A stretch of 64,000 nt of DNA from an uncultured Acidobacteriota bacterium (lineage in GTDB: Bacteria > Acidobacteriota > Thermoanaerobaculia > UBA5066): NCBI GenBank assembly GCA_903845115.1, contig CAIMWE010000211.1:31703-95702 (forward strand). Reading direction: 5' to 3'. The notes below the pieces were generated by a model. It was not told the origin of the DNA. It ran no database searches and saw nothing but the letters and a program-made list of their open reading frames with translations. The first letter of the stretch is position 1; every line of letters starts with the position of its first letter. The position numbers were made by a program, and so were the translations under genes. Positions 42,882 to 55,953 of this stretch are shown here, piece after piece.

Positions 42882-44264
42882 ATGGAAAAGACGCTCGTCC
42901 CGTCCCCGGCGCCGGCCCCAGCCTCCTCCCACCCGCATTCCCGCGGGGCCGCCCGCTGGGACTGGTGGGACTGGTGGCAGGACCGAAAGAGCCGGTGGGT
43001 CCGGGATCCGAGTCCCCAGATGGACGCCGGCCTCTTCCGTGCCCTCGCCGCCGGCACCGGCCTCCCCGCCATCCACCAGAAGTCGACCTTCCCGTTCCAC
43101 AGCGTGAAGGACGGCGCCGAGCGGTTCCACGGGTTGTCCAAGGGGGGCGAGCGCTCCTACGCCCGGATCTACACCCGCCTCGGGAACCCGACGACCGAGT
43201 ACCTCGAGAGGGTCCTCTTCCAGCTGGAGGCGCACCACGTCATCGAGAAGGCGCTCGCCGAGGACGAGAAGGAGGCGACGATCGGGAGCCTGATCTTCAG
43301 CTCGGGGATGGGGGCAATCTCGGCCCTCCTCCTCTCGCTCGTGAAGTCGGGCGACGCCGTCCTGGCCGGCAACGTCTACGGCTGCACCGACAGCTTCGTC
43401 CGGAACCTCGCCAAGTTCGGCGTGGAGGCGCTCTTCTGCAACATGGGGGACACCACCGAGGTGGCCCGGATGCTCGACGAGCACCCGAACGTCGTGGCGA
43501 TCTTCCTCGAGACGCCCGAGAACCCGACGCTCCGGCTGGCCGACATCGAGGCGATCTCCCGGCTGACCGAGGAGCACGGCGTCCTCCTGATCGTGGACAA
43601 CACCTTCTGCTCCCCCTACCTCCAGCAGCCCTTCCGCCTGGGGGCCGACTTCGTCATCCACTCCCTCACGAAGTTCATCAACGGCCACTCGACCTCGGTC
43701 GGCGGCGCGCTCCTCGGCCCCTTCCGGTTCATGAAGGCCGACTTCTTCTCCTGGTACAAGGACCTCGGAGCCACGCCGTCCCCGTTCGATTCGTGGCTCA
43801 ACTCGGCCAACGTCCAGAGCCTCGCCGTGAGGCAGGACGCCGAGTGCGAAAGCGCCGAGCTGATCGCCCGCTTCCTCGTCACCCACTCGGCCGTGGAGAG
43901 CGTGACGTGGCCCTTCCTGGAGGGCTTCCCCCAGGCCGACCTGGCCCGCAAGCAGATGCGCCGCGGCGGTTCCCTGATCAGCTTCGAGGTGAAGGGGGGC
44001 GTCGGCGCGGGCGAGAAGGTGATGAACTACTTCGCCCGCAAGGACGTGCCGATGGAGCTGGCAGTGAGCCTCGGCTCCACCATCACGTACATCGAGCACC
44101 CCGCCTCCATGACCCACGCGGTCGTCCCGGATGCCGACCGGATCGCCCGCGGGATCACGCCGGGACTGATCCGCCTGTCGGTGGGGCTGGAAGGGGCCGA
44201 CGTCCTGATCCACCACCTGGACCGGGCGCTGGCGCCGGCCGGCCCGTTTACTATCGCCCGGTGA
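42882..44264 (+). CDS. Cys/Met metabolism PLP-dependent lyase
   Basis: 460 residues. After a Pro/His-rich and strikingly Trp-rich N-terminus (RWDWWDWWQD), the trans-sulfuration enzyme core begins near AIHQKSTFPF. PLP is bound by K264 (SLTKFINGHS), with Asp in LLIVDNTFCSPYL and R-Y/substrate-site residues in YTRLGNPTTEYLE. The C-terminus (ITYIEHPASMTHA ... ITPGLIRLSVGLE) matches cystathionine gamma-synthase and methionine gamma-lyase. The precise reaction cannot be chosen from the sequence. It is the first of three coupled genes with the S46 peptidase and an MFS transporter. Confidence 0.88.
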   Translation: MEKTLVPSPAPAPASSHPHSRGAARWDWWDWWQDRKSRWVRDPSPQMDAGLFRALAAGTGLPAIHQKSTFPFHSVKDGAERFHGLSKGGERSYARIYTRLGNPTTEYLERVLFQLEAHHVIEKALAEDEKEATIGSLIFSSGMGAISALLLSLVKSGDAVLAGNVYGCTDSFVRNLAKFGVEALFCNMGDTTEVARMLDEHPNVVAIFLETPENPTLRLADIEAISRLTEEHGVLLIVDNTFCSPYLQQPFRLGADFVIHSLTKFINGHSTSVGGALLGPFRFMKADFFSWYKDLGATPSPFDSWLNSANVQSLAVRQDAECESAELIARFLVTHSAVESVTWPFLEGFPQADLARKQMRRGGSLISFEVKGGVGAGEKVMNYFARKDVPMELAVSLGSTITYIEHPASMTHAVVPDADRIARGITPGLIRLSVGLEGADVLIHHLDRALAPAGPFTIAR

Positions 44265-46510
44265 GAGTTCGACCGTCCGCCTCCTTCGCCATCCGCCTGC
44301 AGTCCGTCTTCCGTCTCTCCGGCGCTGGCGCCCTCCTCGCCGCCCTGCTCCAGCTCGCGCCCGCCCCCCTCCTCGCCGACGAGGGGGAGTGGCCGCCGGA
44401 GCAGCTCGCGGCCATCCCGAAGGACCGCTGGGCCGAGCTGAAGGGGCGCGGGATCGCGCTTTCGGCCAAGGACCTCTGGGACGGTCAAGGGGGCGGGCTG
44501 ATGACCGCCGTCGTCGACCTGGGGGGCTGCACCGCCTCGTTCGTCTCCCCCGAGGGGCTCCTCGTCACGAACCACCACTGCGCCTTCGGCGCGATCCAGC
44601 TCGCCTCGACGCCCGAGAAGAACTACCTTGCGGACGGCTTCGTGGCGAAGGGGCGCGCGGACGAGGTCGAGGCGCGGGGCGGGGCCTCGCGGGTCTCCGT
44701 CCTCACCGCCACGGAGGACGTCACCGTCCGCGTCCGCGGCCCCGAGTCGGCTTTCGCCAGGGCCAGGACCGACCTGGCGAGGTACGAGGCGGTGGAGCGG
44801 ACGCGCAAGGAGATCGTCGCCGAGTGCGAGAAGGAGGAGGGGGTCCGCTGCGTCGTCTCCCCCTTCTGGGACGGGTCCGAGTACCGCCTGATGCGGCGGA
44901 TCGAGCTCAGGGACGTGAGGCTCGTCTACGCCCCGCCGCGCGGCGTCGGCGACTTCGGGGGCGAGGAGGACAACTTCCGCTGGCCCCGCCACACCGGCGA
45001 CTTCACCTTCCTCAGGGCTTACGTCTCGCCGCAGGGGAAGCCGGCACCTTTCGCCAAGGAGAACGTCCCCTACCGTCCGAAGAGCTGGATCCGAGTCTCG
45101 CCGGACGGCGTGAAGGACGGCGACGCGGTGATGATCGGCGGCTACCCGGGGAGGACTCTCCGGCACCTGAGCGCCTCGGCCGTCGAGTCGTGGGAGAGCT
45201 GGCAGTTCCCCCTTCGCTCCAGGACCAACGCCGACCTGATCGCGATCCTGGACGCCGAGGGGAAGAAGGACCCCGCCGTCGCCCTGAAGGTCGCCTCGCA
45301 GATCAAGTCGCTCGGGAACGGCGAGACCAATGCTCGTGGACAGATCGAGGGGCTGCGGCGGAACGGCGTTCTCGAGCGGACCCGGAAGGAGGACGCGGCC
45401 ATGGGCGCCTTCCTCCTCACCCACCTGGAGCTCCCCATCACCGTCCGCACCTCCCCGGCCGCGCTCGAGGCGGTCCTCGCCGTGCAGCGGCAGGGGCGCG
45501 ACCGGGCCTACTTCCTCGGGCTGATCGAGCGGGGGTCGGGATACCTCGGCTCGGCGATCTCGGCCCTGATCCGCGCGGACGAGCGCAAGAAGCCCGACCT
45601 CGAGAGAGACGCCGGGTACCAGGACCGCGACCTGGACCGGGCGAAGCAACGCGAGAAGGACCTGACCCGCTCGCTCGTCCCAGGGGTCGCCCGCAAGGCG
45701 CTCGCCTACATGGTCGAGAAGACGATGGCGGCCTCCACGGCCGAGGGCGAGCCGATCCGCGCCTTCGTCGAGACATTCGGCGCGGAGAGCCGCGCGGCCG
45801 AGATCGAGGAGAAGCTGGCCGCCTTCGACGCCGTGACGCTCCTCGCCGACGAGAAGAACCGCCTCCAGGGGCTGGAGGCGGCCTCCGAGCCGCTCCGGGC
45901 CTCGGATGACCCGTACCGGAAGCTCGCCGCGGCGCTCAAGCCAGACTTCGACGCCATCCGGCGAAAGGAGAAGGAGATCGGCGGCGCCCTCCTCGTCGTC
46001 CGGCCCCGCTGGCTCAGGGCGCGGCGGGCCTTCGAGGCCGGCCAGGGGAAGCCGCTCTATCCCGACGCCAACGGCACCCTTCGCCTCTCGTTCGCCTCGG
46101 TGAAGGGGTACTCCCCGCGCGAGGCGGTCACCTACACCCCCCGGACGACCCTCGCCGGCGTGCTGGAGAAGGAGCGGGGCAAGGAGCCGTTCGCGGTTCC
46201 GGCGAAGGTGCTGGAGAAGGCCCGGGCCGGCGACTTCGGCCGCTGGGCTCCGGCCGGCCAGAGCGTCCCCGTCGGGTTCCTGACCGACGGCGACACCACC
46301 GGCGGGAACTCCGGCAGCCCGACCCTGAACGGCAAGGGCGAGCTGGTGGGCCTCAACTTCGACCGGGTGTGGGAGAACGTGGCGGGGGACTTCGGCTGGA
46401 ACGCCGACCGCTCCCGGAACGTCAACGTCGACATCCGGTACGCCCTCTGGATGGCGGAGAAGGTCGACGGGGCGGAGGCGCTCCTGACCGAGCTCCTCGG
46501 CGCCCGTTGA
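44261..46510 (+). CDS. S46-family dipeptidyl-peptidase (DPP11-like)
   Basis: 749 residues; GTG overlaps the lyase stop (GTGA). A signal peptide (GALLAALLQLAPAPLLA) leads to the peptidase: histidine in VTNHHCAFG (H105/H106), aspartate in RHTGDFTF and S684 in GGNSGSPTL. A helical cap domain lies between about 250 and 560. R702 sits 18 residues after the catalytic serine (NFDRVWE), as in Porphyromonas DPP11, where arginine there selects Asp or Glu at P1; DPP7 has glycine. It would release dipeptides from oligopeptides in the periplasm. The downstream transporter fits uptake of the products. Confidence 0.9.
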   Translation: MRVRPSASFAIRLQSVFRLSGAGALLAALLQLAPAPLLADEGEWPPEQLAAIPKDRWAELKGRGIALSAKDLWDGQGGGLMTAVVDLGGCTASFVSPEGLLVTNHHCAFGAIQLASTPEKNYLADGFVAKGRADEVEARGGASRVSVLTATEDVTVRVRGPESAFARARTDLARYEAVERTRKEIVAECEKEEGVRCVVSPFWDGSEYRLMRRIELRDVRLVYAPPRGVGDFGGEEDNFRWPRHTGDFTFLRAYVSPQGKPAPFAKENVPYRPKSWIRVSPDGVKDGDAVMIGGYPGRTLRHLSASAVESWESWQFPLRSRTNADLIAILDAEGKKDPAVALKVASQIKSLGNGETNARGQIEGLRRNGVLERTRKEDAAMGAFLLTHLELPITVRTSPAALEAVLAVQRQGRDRAYFLGLIERGSGYLGSAISALIRADERKKPDLERDAGYQDRDLDRAKQREKDLTRSLVPGVARKALAYMVEKTMAASTAEGEPIRAFVETFGAESRAAEIEEKLAAFDAVTLLADEKNRLQGLEAASEPLRASDDPYRKLAAALKPDFDAIRRKEKEIGGALLVVRPRWLRARRAFEAGQGKPLYPDANGTLRLSFASVKGYSPREAVTYTPRTTLAGVLEKERGKEPFAVPAKVLEKARAGDFGRWAPAGQSVPVGFLTDGDTTGGNSGSPTLNGKGELVGLNFDRVWENVAGDFGWNADRSRNVNVDIRYALWMAEKVDGAEALLTELLGAR

Positions 46511-46533
46511 GCGCCCCGGCTCCGGAGGGAGGA

Positions 46534-47901
46534 GTGCGCCCCTCTCCCCTCCGGGAGATCGTGCAGCCGTTCGTCGACCTGGTCCACGCCCCCCGCGCCC
46601 TCTGGGCCGTCAACCTCACCAGCCTGGTGGAGGGCTTCGTCTACTTCGGGATGCTCATCTACCTGGCGATGTACTTCAACAAGTACGCCGCCGTCGGCGA
46701 CCGAGAGGCGGGGTGGATGGTGGGCGCCCTGACGGCAGGGGTCACCCTCTGCATGCTCTTCTTCGGCGGGACGGCGGACCGGTGGGGAATCCGCCGGACC
46801 TTCGTCGCGTCGATCCTGATCATGCTGGCGGGGCGGATCGTCCTCGCCGTGGGGCCGGGCCTCGGCCTCCGGACCGGGGGACTCCTCACTCCCTTCAACG
46901 CCCTGGCCACGCTCGGCATCCTCCTGATCGTCGTCGGCTACGGGATCTACTACCCGGCCGGCTACGCCGCCGTCCGCCAGTTCACGACCCCCGCGACGGC
47001 CAGCATGGCCTTCGCGATGCTCTACGCCGTGATGAACCTGGGCGGCTGGCTGCCCAGCTTCATGTCGCCGGTCCGCGAGCGGTTCGAGATCCGGGGCGCC
47101 TACGGCTTCTACGCCGCGGCGAGCGCCCTGGGCCTCGTGGCCTTCGTGATCCTGCTCAGCAAGGCGACCGAGGCGAAGGCCATCGCGGTCGGGAAGGCGG
47201 CCTCGGACGCGCCGAAAGAGAAGGAAGCAGCGGGCCCCCCGACGGGGTCTCCGCTCCTCTCGCGGATCGGACACTGGATCCGGAACCACCCGATCGCCGA
47301 CGCGAAGTTCGCCGCCTTCATCTTCTGCCTGATCCCGGTCCAGACCCTCTTCGCCTACAACTGGCTGGTCCTCCCCCAGTACGTCAACCGGGCCTTCTCC
47401 GGGACCTGGGTCGGGGAACGGTTCGAGATGGCGACGAACCTCAACTCGCTCCTCATCTTCATCCTCTGCCCGATCGTCGCCGCCCTCTCCGGCCGCGTGA
47501 AGGTCTACGACATGATGATCCTGGGGACCGGCGTGATGGCCGCCCCCGCCTTCATCCTCGCCCTCGGCCCGTCGGTCGCCGGCCTCTTCGCCTACGTCGT
47601 CCTGATGACGGTCGGCGAGGCGATGTGGCAGCCGCGGTTCCTCCAGTACGCCGCCGAGATCGCCCCGGAAGGGCGGACCGGCGCCTACATGGGGGTGGCC
47701 CAGTTCCCCTGGTTCCTGACGAAGATGCTCGTCCCGATCTACTCGGGGGCCGCCCTGGCCCGCTACTGCCCCGAGCCGGGGAAGGGCGCGCAGGAGACGG
47801 GGACCATGTGGCTCCTGTTCGGCGCCCTGGCGATCTCGAGCCCCCTCTTCCTGATCCTGGCCAGGGGCTGGCTCGGGAAGGACTTCAAGACGCGGGCCTG
47901 A
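46534..47901 (+). CDS. MFS transporter, peptide (POT)-like
   Basis: About 455 residues from GTG at 46534 (GGAGGGAGGA directly upstream); a TTG at 46507 overlapping the peptidase stop is an alternative. Twelve hydrophobic segments in two halves are split by a charged loop (about 210-245). Helix 1 reads SLVEGFVYFGMLIYLAMYF, resembling the E-x-x-E-R-F-x-Y-Y-G proton-coupling signature of POT peptide transporters, with arginine replaced by glycine. ADRWGIRRTFVAS is the MFS loop 2-3 motif. Placed after a dipeptidyl-peptidase, it probably imports dipeptides; this is inference. Confidence 0.82.
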   Translation: MRPSPLREIVQPFVDLVHAPRALWAVNLTSLVEGFVYFGMLIYLAMYFNKYAAVGDREAGWMVGALTAGVTLCMLFFGGTADRWGIRRTFVASILIMLAGRIVLAVGPGLGLRTGGLLTPFNALATLGILLIVVGYGIYYPAGYAAVRQFTTPATASMAFAMLYAVMNLGGWLPSFMSPVRERFEIRGAYGFYAAASALGLVAFVILLSKATEAKAIAVGKAASDAPKEKEAAGPPTGSPLLSRIGHWIRNHPIADAKFAAFIFCLIPVQTLFAYNWLVLPQYVNRAFSGTWVGERFEMATNLNSLLIFILCPIVAALSGRVKVYDMMILGTGVMAAPAFILALGPSVAGLFAYVVLMTVGEAMWQPRFLQYAAEIAPEGRTGAYMGVAQFPWFLTKMLVPIYSGAALARYCPEPGKGAQETGTMWLLFGALAISSPLFLILARGWLGKDFKTRA

Positions 47902-48454
47902 CGGCCGGCTCCCCCAGGGGCGCCCGGACGAGGGGAACGTAGGTCGGCCCCTTAGGCGAGAGGTCGCTCCGGAAGAGGACGATCTCGCGGGCGGCCACGG
48001 TCCCGAACGGAGCGGAGGCTCCCCGTTCGAGGGCTTCGCGGAACGGCCGGCCCGGGACCCCGCGGGGGTCCTTGACCCGCCCGATCGTCAGGTGGGGGGA
48101 GAACGGCCGAGGCTCCTCCGGGAAGCCGGCCTCCCCGAAGGCCTCCTCCACGGCCCCGGCGAGGGAGATGAGCGCGTCCCGTCCCTTCCCGCATCCAGCC
48201 CACACGATCCGCGGCGGTCCCGCCGGAGGGAAGGCTCCGAGCCCTTCGAGGGCGAGGTCGAACGGAGGGGTCCGCTCGGCCGCCCGCTCGACCGCCTGGC
48301 GGGCCCCGGCGATGCGGTCGTCCGGCGTCTCGCCCAGGAACTTCAGGGTGAAGTGGTACTGGTGCGGCGCCACCCACCGGATGCCCGAGAAGGGCAGCCG
48401 GCCGGAGGCGGAACGGAGAGCCGGCTCGACGCCGGGACCGGCCTCGAGCGCCAC
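47885..48454 (-). CDS. thpR: RNA 2',3'-cyclic phosphodiesterase (ThpR/LigT)
   Basis: About 189 residues. Two H-x-T motifs are present: HFTLKFLGET and HLTIGRVKD, with the family motif YHFTLKFLGE. The N-terminus seems short: in frame just before the GTG start (48454) the sequence reads V-R-C-F, matching the usual M-R-x-F-V-A-L, but the codon where Met is expected is GTC. A good AGGAG lies 7 nt before that GTC. The enzyme opens 2',3'-cyclic phosphates and ligates tRNA halves in vitro. The 3' end overlaps the convergent transporter gene by 17 nt. Confidence 0.85.
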   Translation of the reverse strand: MALEAGPGVEPALRSASGRLPFSGIRWVAPHQYHFTLKFLGETPDDRIAGARQAVERAAERTPPFDLALEGLGAFPPAGPPRIVWAGCGKGRDALISLAGAVEEAFGEAGFPEEPRPFSPHLTIGRVKDPRGVPGRPFREALERGASAPFGTVAAREIVLFRSDLSPKGPTYVPLVRAPLGEPAVRPAS

Positions 48455-48470
48455 GAAGCAGCGGACGGCC

Positions 48471-48713
48471 CTACTCCTGCTCGGCCCCGGATTCCGACTC
48501 GTCGTCGGCCCCGAAGAAGAAGTACTCTCCGCACCCCCGGCTGCAGTAGTTCCGCGCGCCGAACCGGTGGGCGCAGTAGAGGCAGAACCCCCGCTTGCAG
48601 ACGGGACACGTGTCCATCTCCAGGGGCTCGCACATCCGGCCGCACTTTTCGCAGACCTGGCCGGTGGGTCCTTCTTCCAGCTCGAGTTCCACGGCCGCTA
48701 TTGTATCCGCCAC
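48471..48713 (-). CDS. Small zinc-ribbon protein
   Basis: 80 residues. Four or more cysteine pairs form zinc knuckles: CEKCGRMCEP, CPVCKRGFCLYCAHRFG and NYCSRGCGEYFF. The N- and C-termini are acidic (ELELEEG, DDESESGAEQE). I cannot assign a function; it may bind nucleic acid or protein. It is 17 nt upstream of the thpR reading frame in the same direction, so they are probably cotranscribed. The GTG start at 48713 is chosen; a GTG at 48692 is possible. Confidence 0.7.
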   Translation of the reverse strand: MADTIAAVELELEEGPTGQVCEKCGRMCEPLEMDTCPVCKRGFCLYCAHRFGARNYCSRGCGEYFFFGADDESESGAEQE

Positions 48714-48765
48714 TCGTCTGCTAACATCCGCCGCCCCGCGCCCGGCCGGTCCGGGAGCCCCGATT

Positions 48766-48844
48766 GGCGGTGTAGCTCAGCTTGGTCTAGAGCAGGCGTC
48801 TCATAAGCGCCGGGTCACTGGTTCGAACCCAGTCACCGCCACCA
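48766..48844 (+). tRNA. tRNA with CAT anticodon (Met, elongator; Ile2 not excluded)
   Basis: A cloverleaf folds from 7-bp acceptor GGCGGTG/CACCGCC, D-arm GCTC/GAGC, anticodon stem GGCGT/GCGCC (with one G-T pair), loop CTCATAA and T-arm ACTGG/CCAGT with TTCGAAC. The 3' end ACCA is encoded. The anticodon is CAT. The acceptor and loop are like elongator tRNA-Met. The gene lies directly before tilS, whose substrate is tRNA-Ile(CAT), so the isotype should be checked. Confidence 0.9.
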
Positions 48845-48866
48845 TTTCCATCCGAAGGAGATGCTC

Positions 48867-48962
48867 TTGAAGGAACACGTCGTTCTCCTCCTAGCTGTTT
48901 CCGCATTCTCGTTTCTCTCGGCCCTGCCGGCCGCCGGGGCCGAAGGGAAGGCGGAAGGGTAG
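48867..48962 (+). CDS. Possible 31-residue signal-peptide-like ORF
   Basis: TTG start with GAAGGAG 6 nt upstream; the ATG two codons earlier touches that site. The product is hydrophobic with an n-region Lys and a cleavage-like end (LSALPAAGA, then EGKAEG), so it looks like a signal peptide with almost no mature part. It could be a remnant, a leader peptide or a chance frame in the tRNA-tilS gap. Confidence 0.3.
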   Translation: MKEHVVLLLAVSAFSFLSALPAAGAEGKAEG

Positions 48963-48976
48963 ACGCCGCTCCGGAC

Positions 48977-49960
48977 GTGCCGGGCGAACCGCTCTTCCCG
49001 AGGGTCGAGGAGCATCTCCGGGCCTCCGGCCTCCTGGGCGGGGCCCGGGAGGTGATCGCCGCCGTGTCGGGCGGGAGCGACTCCACGGCCCTCGTCCTGC
49101 TCCTGGCCGGGGGGTCGGGAGCCCTGGGGTTCCGCCTCCACGCCGTCCACGTCCGGCACCTCCTCCGCGGCGGCGTGGCCGAACGGGACGCCGAGGAAGC
49201 CGGACGGCTCGCGGGCAGGCTCGCCCTCCCCTTCCGGGCCCTCGAGGCCGACGTCCCCGCCGGCCGCAAGAAGGGCGAGAGCCTGGAGGCCGCCGCCCGC
49301 CGGCTCCGGTACGCGGCCCTGCTCGCCGTGGCGGCGGAGCTCGGGCCCGGGACTTTCGTGGCGACCGGGCACACCCTGGACGACCAGGCCGAGACGGTCC
49401 TCCTGAACCTCGGCCGCCACGCCGGCCGGACCAGGGGGGGCATCCGCGAGAAGCGTCCCGACGGCGTCGTGAGGCCGCTCCTCCCCTTCCGGCGGGAGGA
49501 GCTCCGGGCGTACCTCGTGGAGAGGGGGATCCCCTGGCGCGAGGACGAGACGAACGACGACCGGCGCCTCGCGCGGAACAGGATCCGGCACGAGACCCTG
49601 CCGGCGCTGGAGCGCCTCGCTCCCGGCTCCGCCGAGCGCCTGGCCCGCGCGGGAGCCGCCTGGAGCCGCCGTCTGTCGGCCCTGGACGAGGGGATCGACC
49701 GGGCCCTCGCCGAACGGCAGGCCCCCCTGGAAGGCCCGTGGCCCAGGGAGCTCTTCCGGGCGATCGGCGCCCCGGCGGCCTCCCGCCTCCTGGTCCGGGC
49801 GGCCGGCCGGTCCGGCGGCGTCCCCGGCAGGATCCAGCTCCAGAGGTCGGTCGCCCGCCTCCTGGCCGAGGCCCCCTTTTCCGAGGCCCTGGCCGGGGGA
49901 CGCGTCATCGCGGAACTCCGGGCGGTCCGGATGACCCGTGCTGCTAAACTGACTGGGTGA
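48977..49960 (+). CDS. tilS: tRNA(Ile)-lysidine synthetase
   Basis: 327 residues, GTG start. The N-type ATP pyrophosphatase loop SGGSDST is near residue 31, followed by HAVHVRHLLRGG, RRLRYAALLAVAAELG, ATGHTLDDQAETVLLNL and RNRIRHETLPALERL, all diagnostic of TilS. It converts C34 of tRNA-Ile(CAT) to lysidine so that AUA is read as Ile. The C-terminal part is short compared with E. coli. It is coupled to hpt by a GTGA overlap, the common tilS-hpt-ftsH order. Confidence 0.93.
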   Translation: MPGEPLFPRVEEHLRASGLLGGAREVIAAVSGGSDSTALVLLLAGGSGALGFRLHAVHVRHLLRGGVAERDAEEAGRLAGRLALPFRALEADVPAGRKKGESLEAAARRLRYAALLAVAAELGPGTFVATGHTLDDQAETVLLNLGRHAGRTRGGIREKRPDGVVRPLLPFRREELRAYLVERGIPWREDETNDDRRLARNRIRHETLPALERLAPGSAERLARAGAAWSRRLSALDEGIDRALAERQAPLEGPWPRELFRAIGAPAASRLLVRAAGRSGGVPGRIQLQRSVARLLAEAPFSEALAGGRVIAELRAVRMTRAAKLTG

Positions 49961-50517
49961 ACTTCGCTTACGACGAGCGGTACACCGCCGCCGACATCGC
50001 TCGGCGTGTCCAGGACGTGGCCCGGCGGATCTCGAACGACTACCCCGACGACACGGTCGTCCTCATCGGAATCCTGAAAGGCGGAGCGTGCCTGACGGCG
50101 GACCTGGCCCGGGCAATCGGGCGGCCCGTGCGCCTCGAATACATCGACGTCCTCCGGGGGGGCGAGGAAGAGATCATCGACTTCCAGTTCGTCCGGAACT
50201 TCCAGGTCGCCGGGACCGACATCATCATCGTCAAGGACGTCATCCGGAGCGGGATCATCGAGGGGTACCTGATGGACCAGCTCCGCGAGGAGAAGCCCCG
50301 TTCGGTCCGGTTCGCCTGCCTCGTGGACCGTCCCCAGGAGAGGAAGAGCTCCCTCTTCGTGGACTACGTCCTCTTCCCGTCCGAGGAGGGGGTCCTGGTC
50401 GGATACGGAATGGAATACCGCGGATCCGGGGGAAGCTTCCCCTTCATCGCCACGGTCCGGTCTGCCGGCGACGCTCCCTTCGGCCAGGCATCTCCCCGGG
50501 CCAAGTCCGGGGCCTGA
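49957..50517 (+). CDS. hpt: Hypoxanthine phosphoribosyltransferase-like protein
   Basis: 186 residues, GTG start overlapping the tilS stop. It has the HGPRT fold: IGILKGGACLTADLARAI, the specificity region VRLEYIDVLRG and a C-terminal YVLFPSEEGVLVGYGMEYRG. The PRPP-binding loop reads IIIVKDVIRSGIIEG. The usual acidic pair E-D before the loop is K-D, and the T-G is S-G. By position between tilS and ftsH it is the hpt gene of purine salvage, but the loop changes make activity uncertain. Confidence 0.82.
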   Translation: MNFAYDERYTAADIARRVQDVARRISNDYPDDTVVLIGILKGGACLTADLARAIGRPVRLEYIDVLRGGEEEIIDFQFVRNFQVAGTDIIIVKDVIRSGIIEGYLMDQLREEKPRSVRFACLVDRPQERKSSLFVDYVLFPSEEGVLVGYGMEYRGSGGSFPFIATVRSAGDAPFGQASPRAKSGA

Positions 50518-50563
50518 ACCCGGGCTCCCCTCTTCAACGTACTAGGCAGGGAGCGAGGGAATC

Positions 50564-52491
<1,928 letters not shown>

Positions 52492-52495
<4 letters not shown>

Positions 52496-53385
52496 CCACT
52501 CCCCCGCCCGTCCGGATTGCCCTTCCGGACGGGCGGGTCCTCGCCCTCTGGCCGCTCCCCGGCGTGATGGCGATCCTGAACGTCACTCCCGACTCGTTCT
52601 CGGACGGCGGCCGGTTCGACTCGGCCGCGGCCGCGATCGACGAGGGGCTCCGCAGCGCGGACCTGGGAGCTGCGATCGTCGACATCGGCGGCGAGTCGAC
52701 GCGGCCGAAGGGGACCGCCTACGGCGAGGGGGCGGACGAGGTGAGCGAGGCCGAGGAAACGCGGCGGGTCCTCCCCGTCGTCGAGGCGCTCCGGGACAGG
52801 CGCCCGTCGCTCCCGATCTCCATCGACACCCGCCGGACCGCGGTCGCCAGGCGGGCCCTCGACGCCGGCGCCGACATCGTGAACGTCGTCACCGGCCTGG
52901 ACGTCCCGGATGACCTCCTGGAGCTGGTGGCGGAGCGGGGAGCGGGGCTGGTCCTCGGCCACTGCCGCGGCACGCCGCAGACGACGTCCCGCGTCTCGCG
53001 CTTCGTCGACGTCGTCCGGGAGGTCGCGGCCGACCTGGACGCCGCCCGGACGCGCGCGCTCGCCGCCGGGGTCTCCCCCGCCGCCCTCTTCGTCGACCCG
53101 GGCTTCGGCTTCGGGAAGGACCCGGGGCAGAACTTCGCCCTCCTCGGCGCGCTCGACCGGCTGGCGCCCGAGGGAGTCCCGCTCGTTGCCGGCGCGTCGC
53201 GGAAGGAGTTCCTCGGGAAGGCCTCGGGGCTCCCCCCGCGAGAACGCCTCCCTGAATCGCTCGCCGCCGTGGCAGTCGCGGCGGCGGCGGCCGCCGTGCG
53301 CCCGGTCGTCGTCCGGGTCCACGACACGGCCGAGACGCTCCGGTTCCTGGGCGTCCTGAAGAGGTCGGCGCTGTCCCCCTGCTGA
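52492..53385 (+). CDS. folP: Dihydropteroate synthase
   Basis: 297 residues, GTG overlapping the ftsH stop. The (beta/alpha)8 barrel has [48 protein letters not shown] (where most DHPS have N-D), LGHCRGTPQ and [15 protein letters not shown], ending GASRKEFLG and [10 protein letters not shown]. Joins p-aminobenzoate to dihydropterin pyrophosphate in folate synthesis. Follows the usual ftsH-folP order. The V-V-T for N-D-V-x change in motif 4 is a mild departure. Confidence 0.92.
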
Positions 53386-53447
53386 TCGCCTCGGACGGCA
53401 GTGGGTTAACCTCTCGCCGACACGGGAACTCTTGACGAGGTGACGAG

Positions 53448-55766
<2,319 letters not shown>

Positions 55767-55953
55767 GCGCCGGGTCCCGGGAGTACTCGCTCGACGTGTC
55801 CGCGGCCGAGGAGATCGGCGGCGGGCAGGGGGGCGCAGCAATCTCCTGGACGAAGGAGACTGCAAGGTGCGGCCTCTTCGGTGATCGCCCGGTCCGGAGC
55901 CTGCTCCTCCTGTCGCTGGTCGCCGTCGGCCCCCAGGGATGCGACAATTTCTC

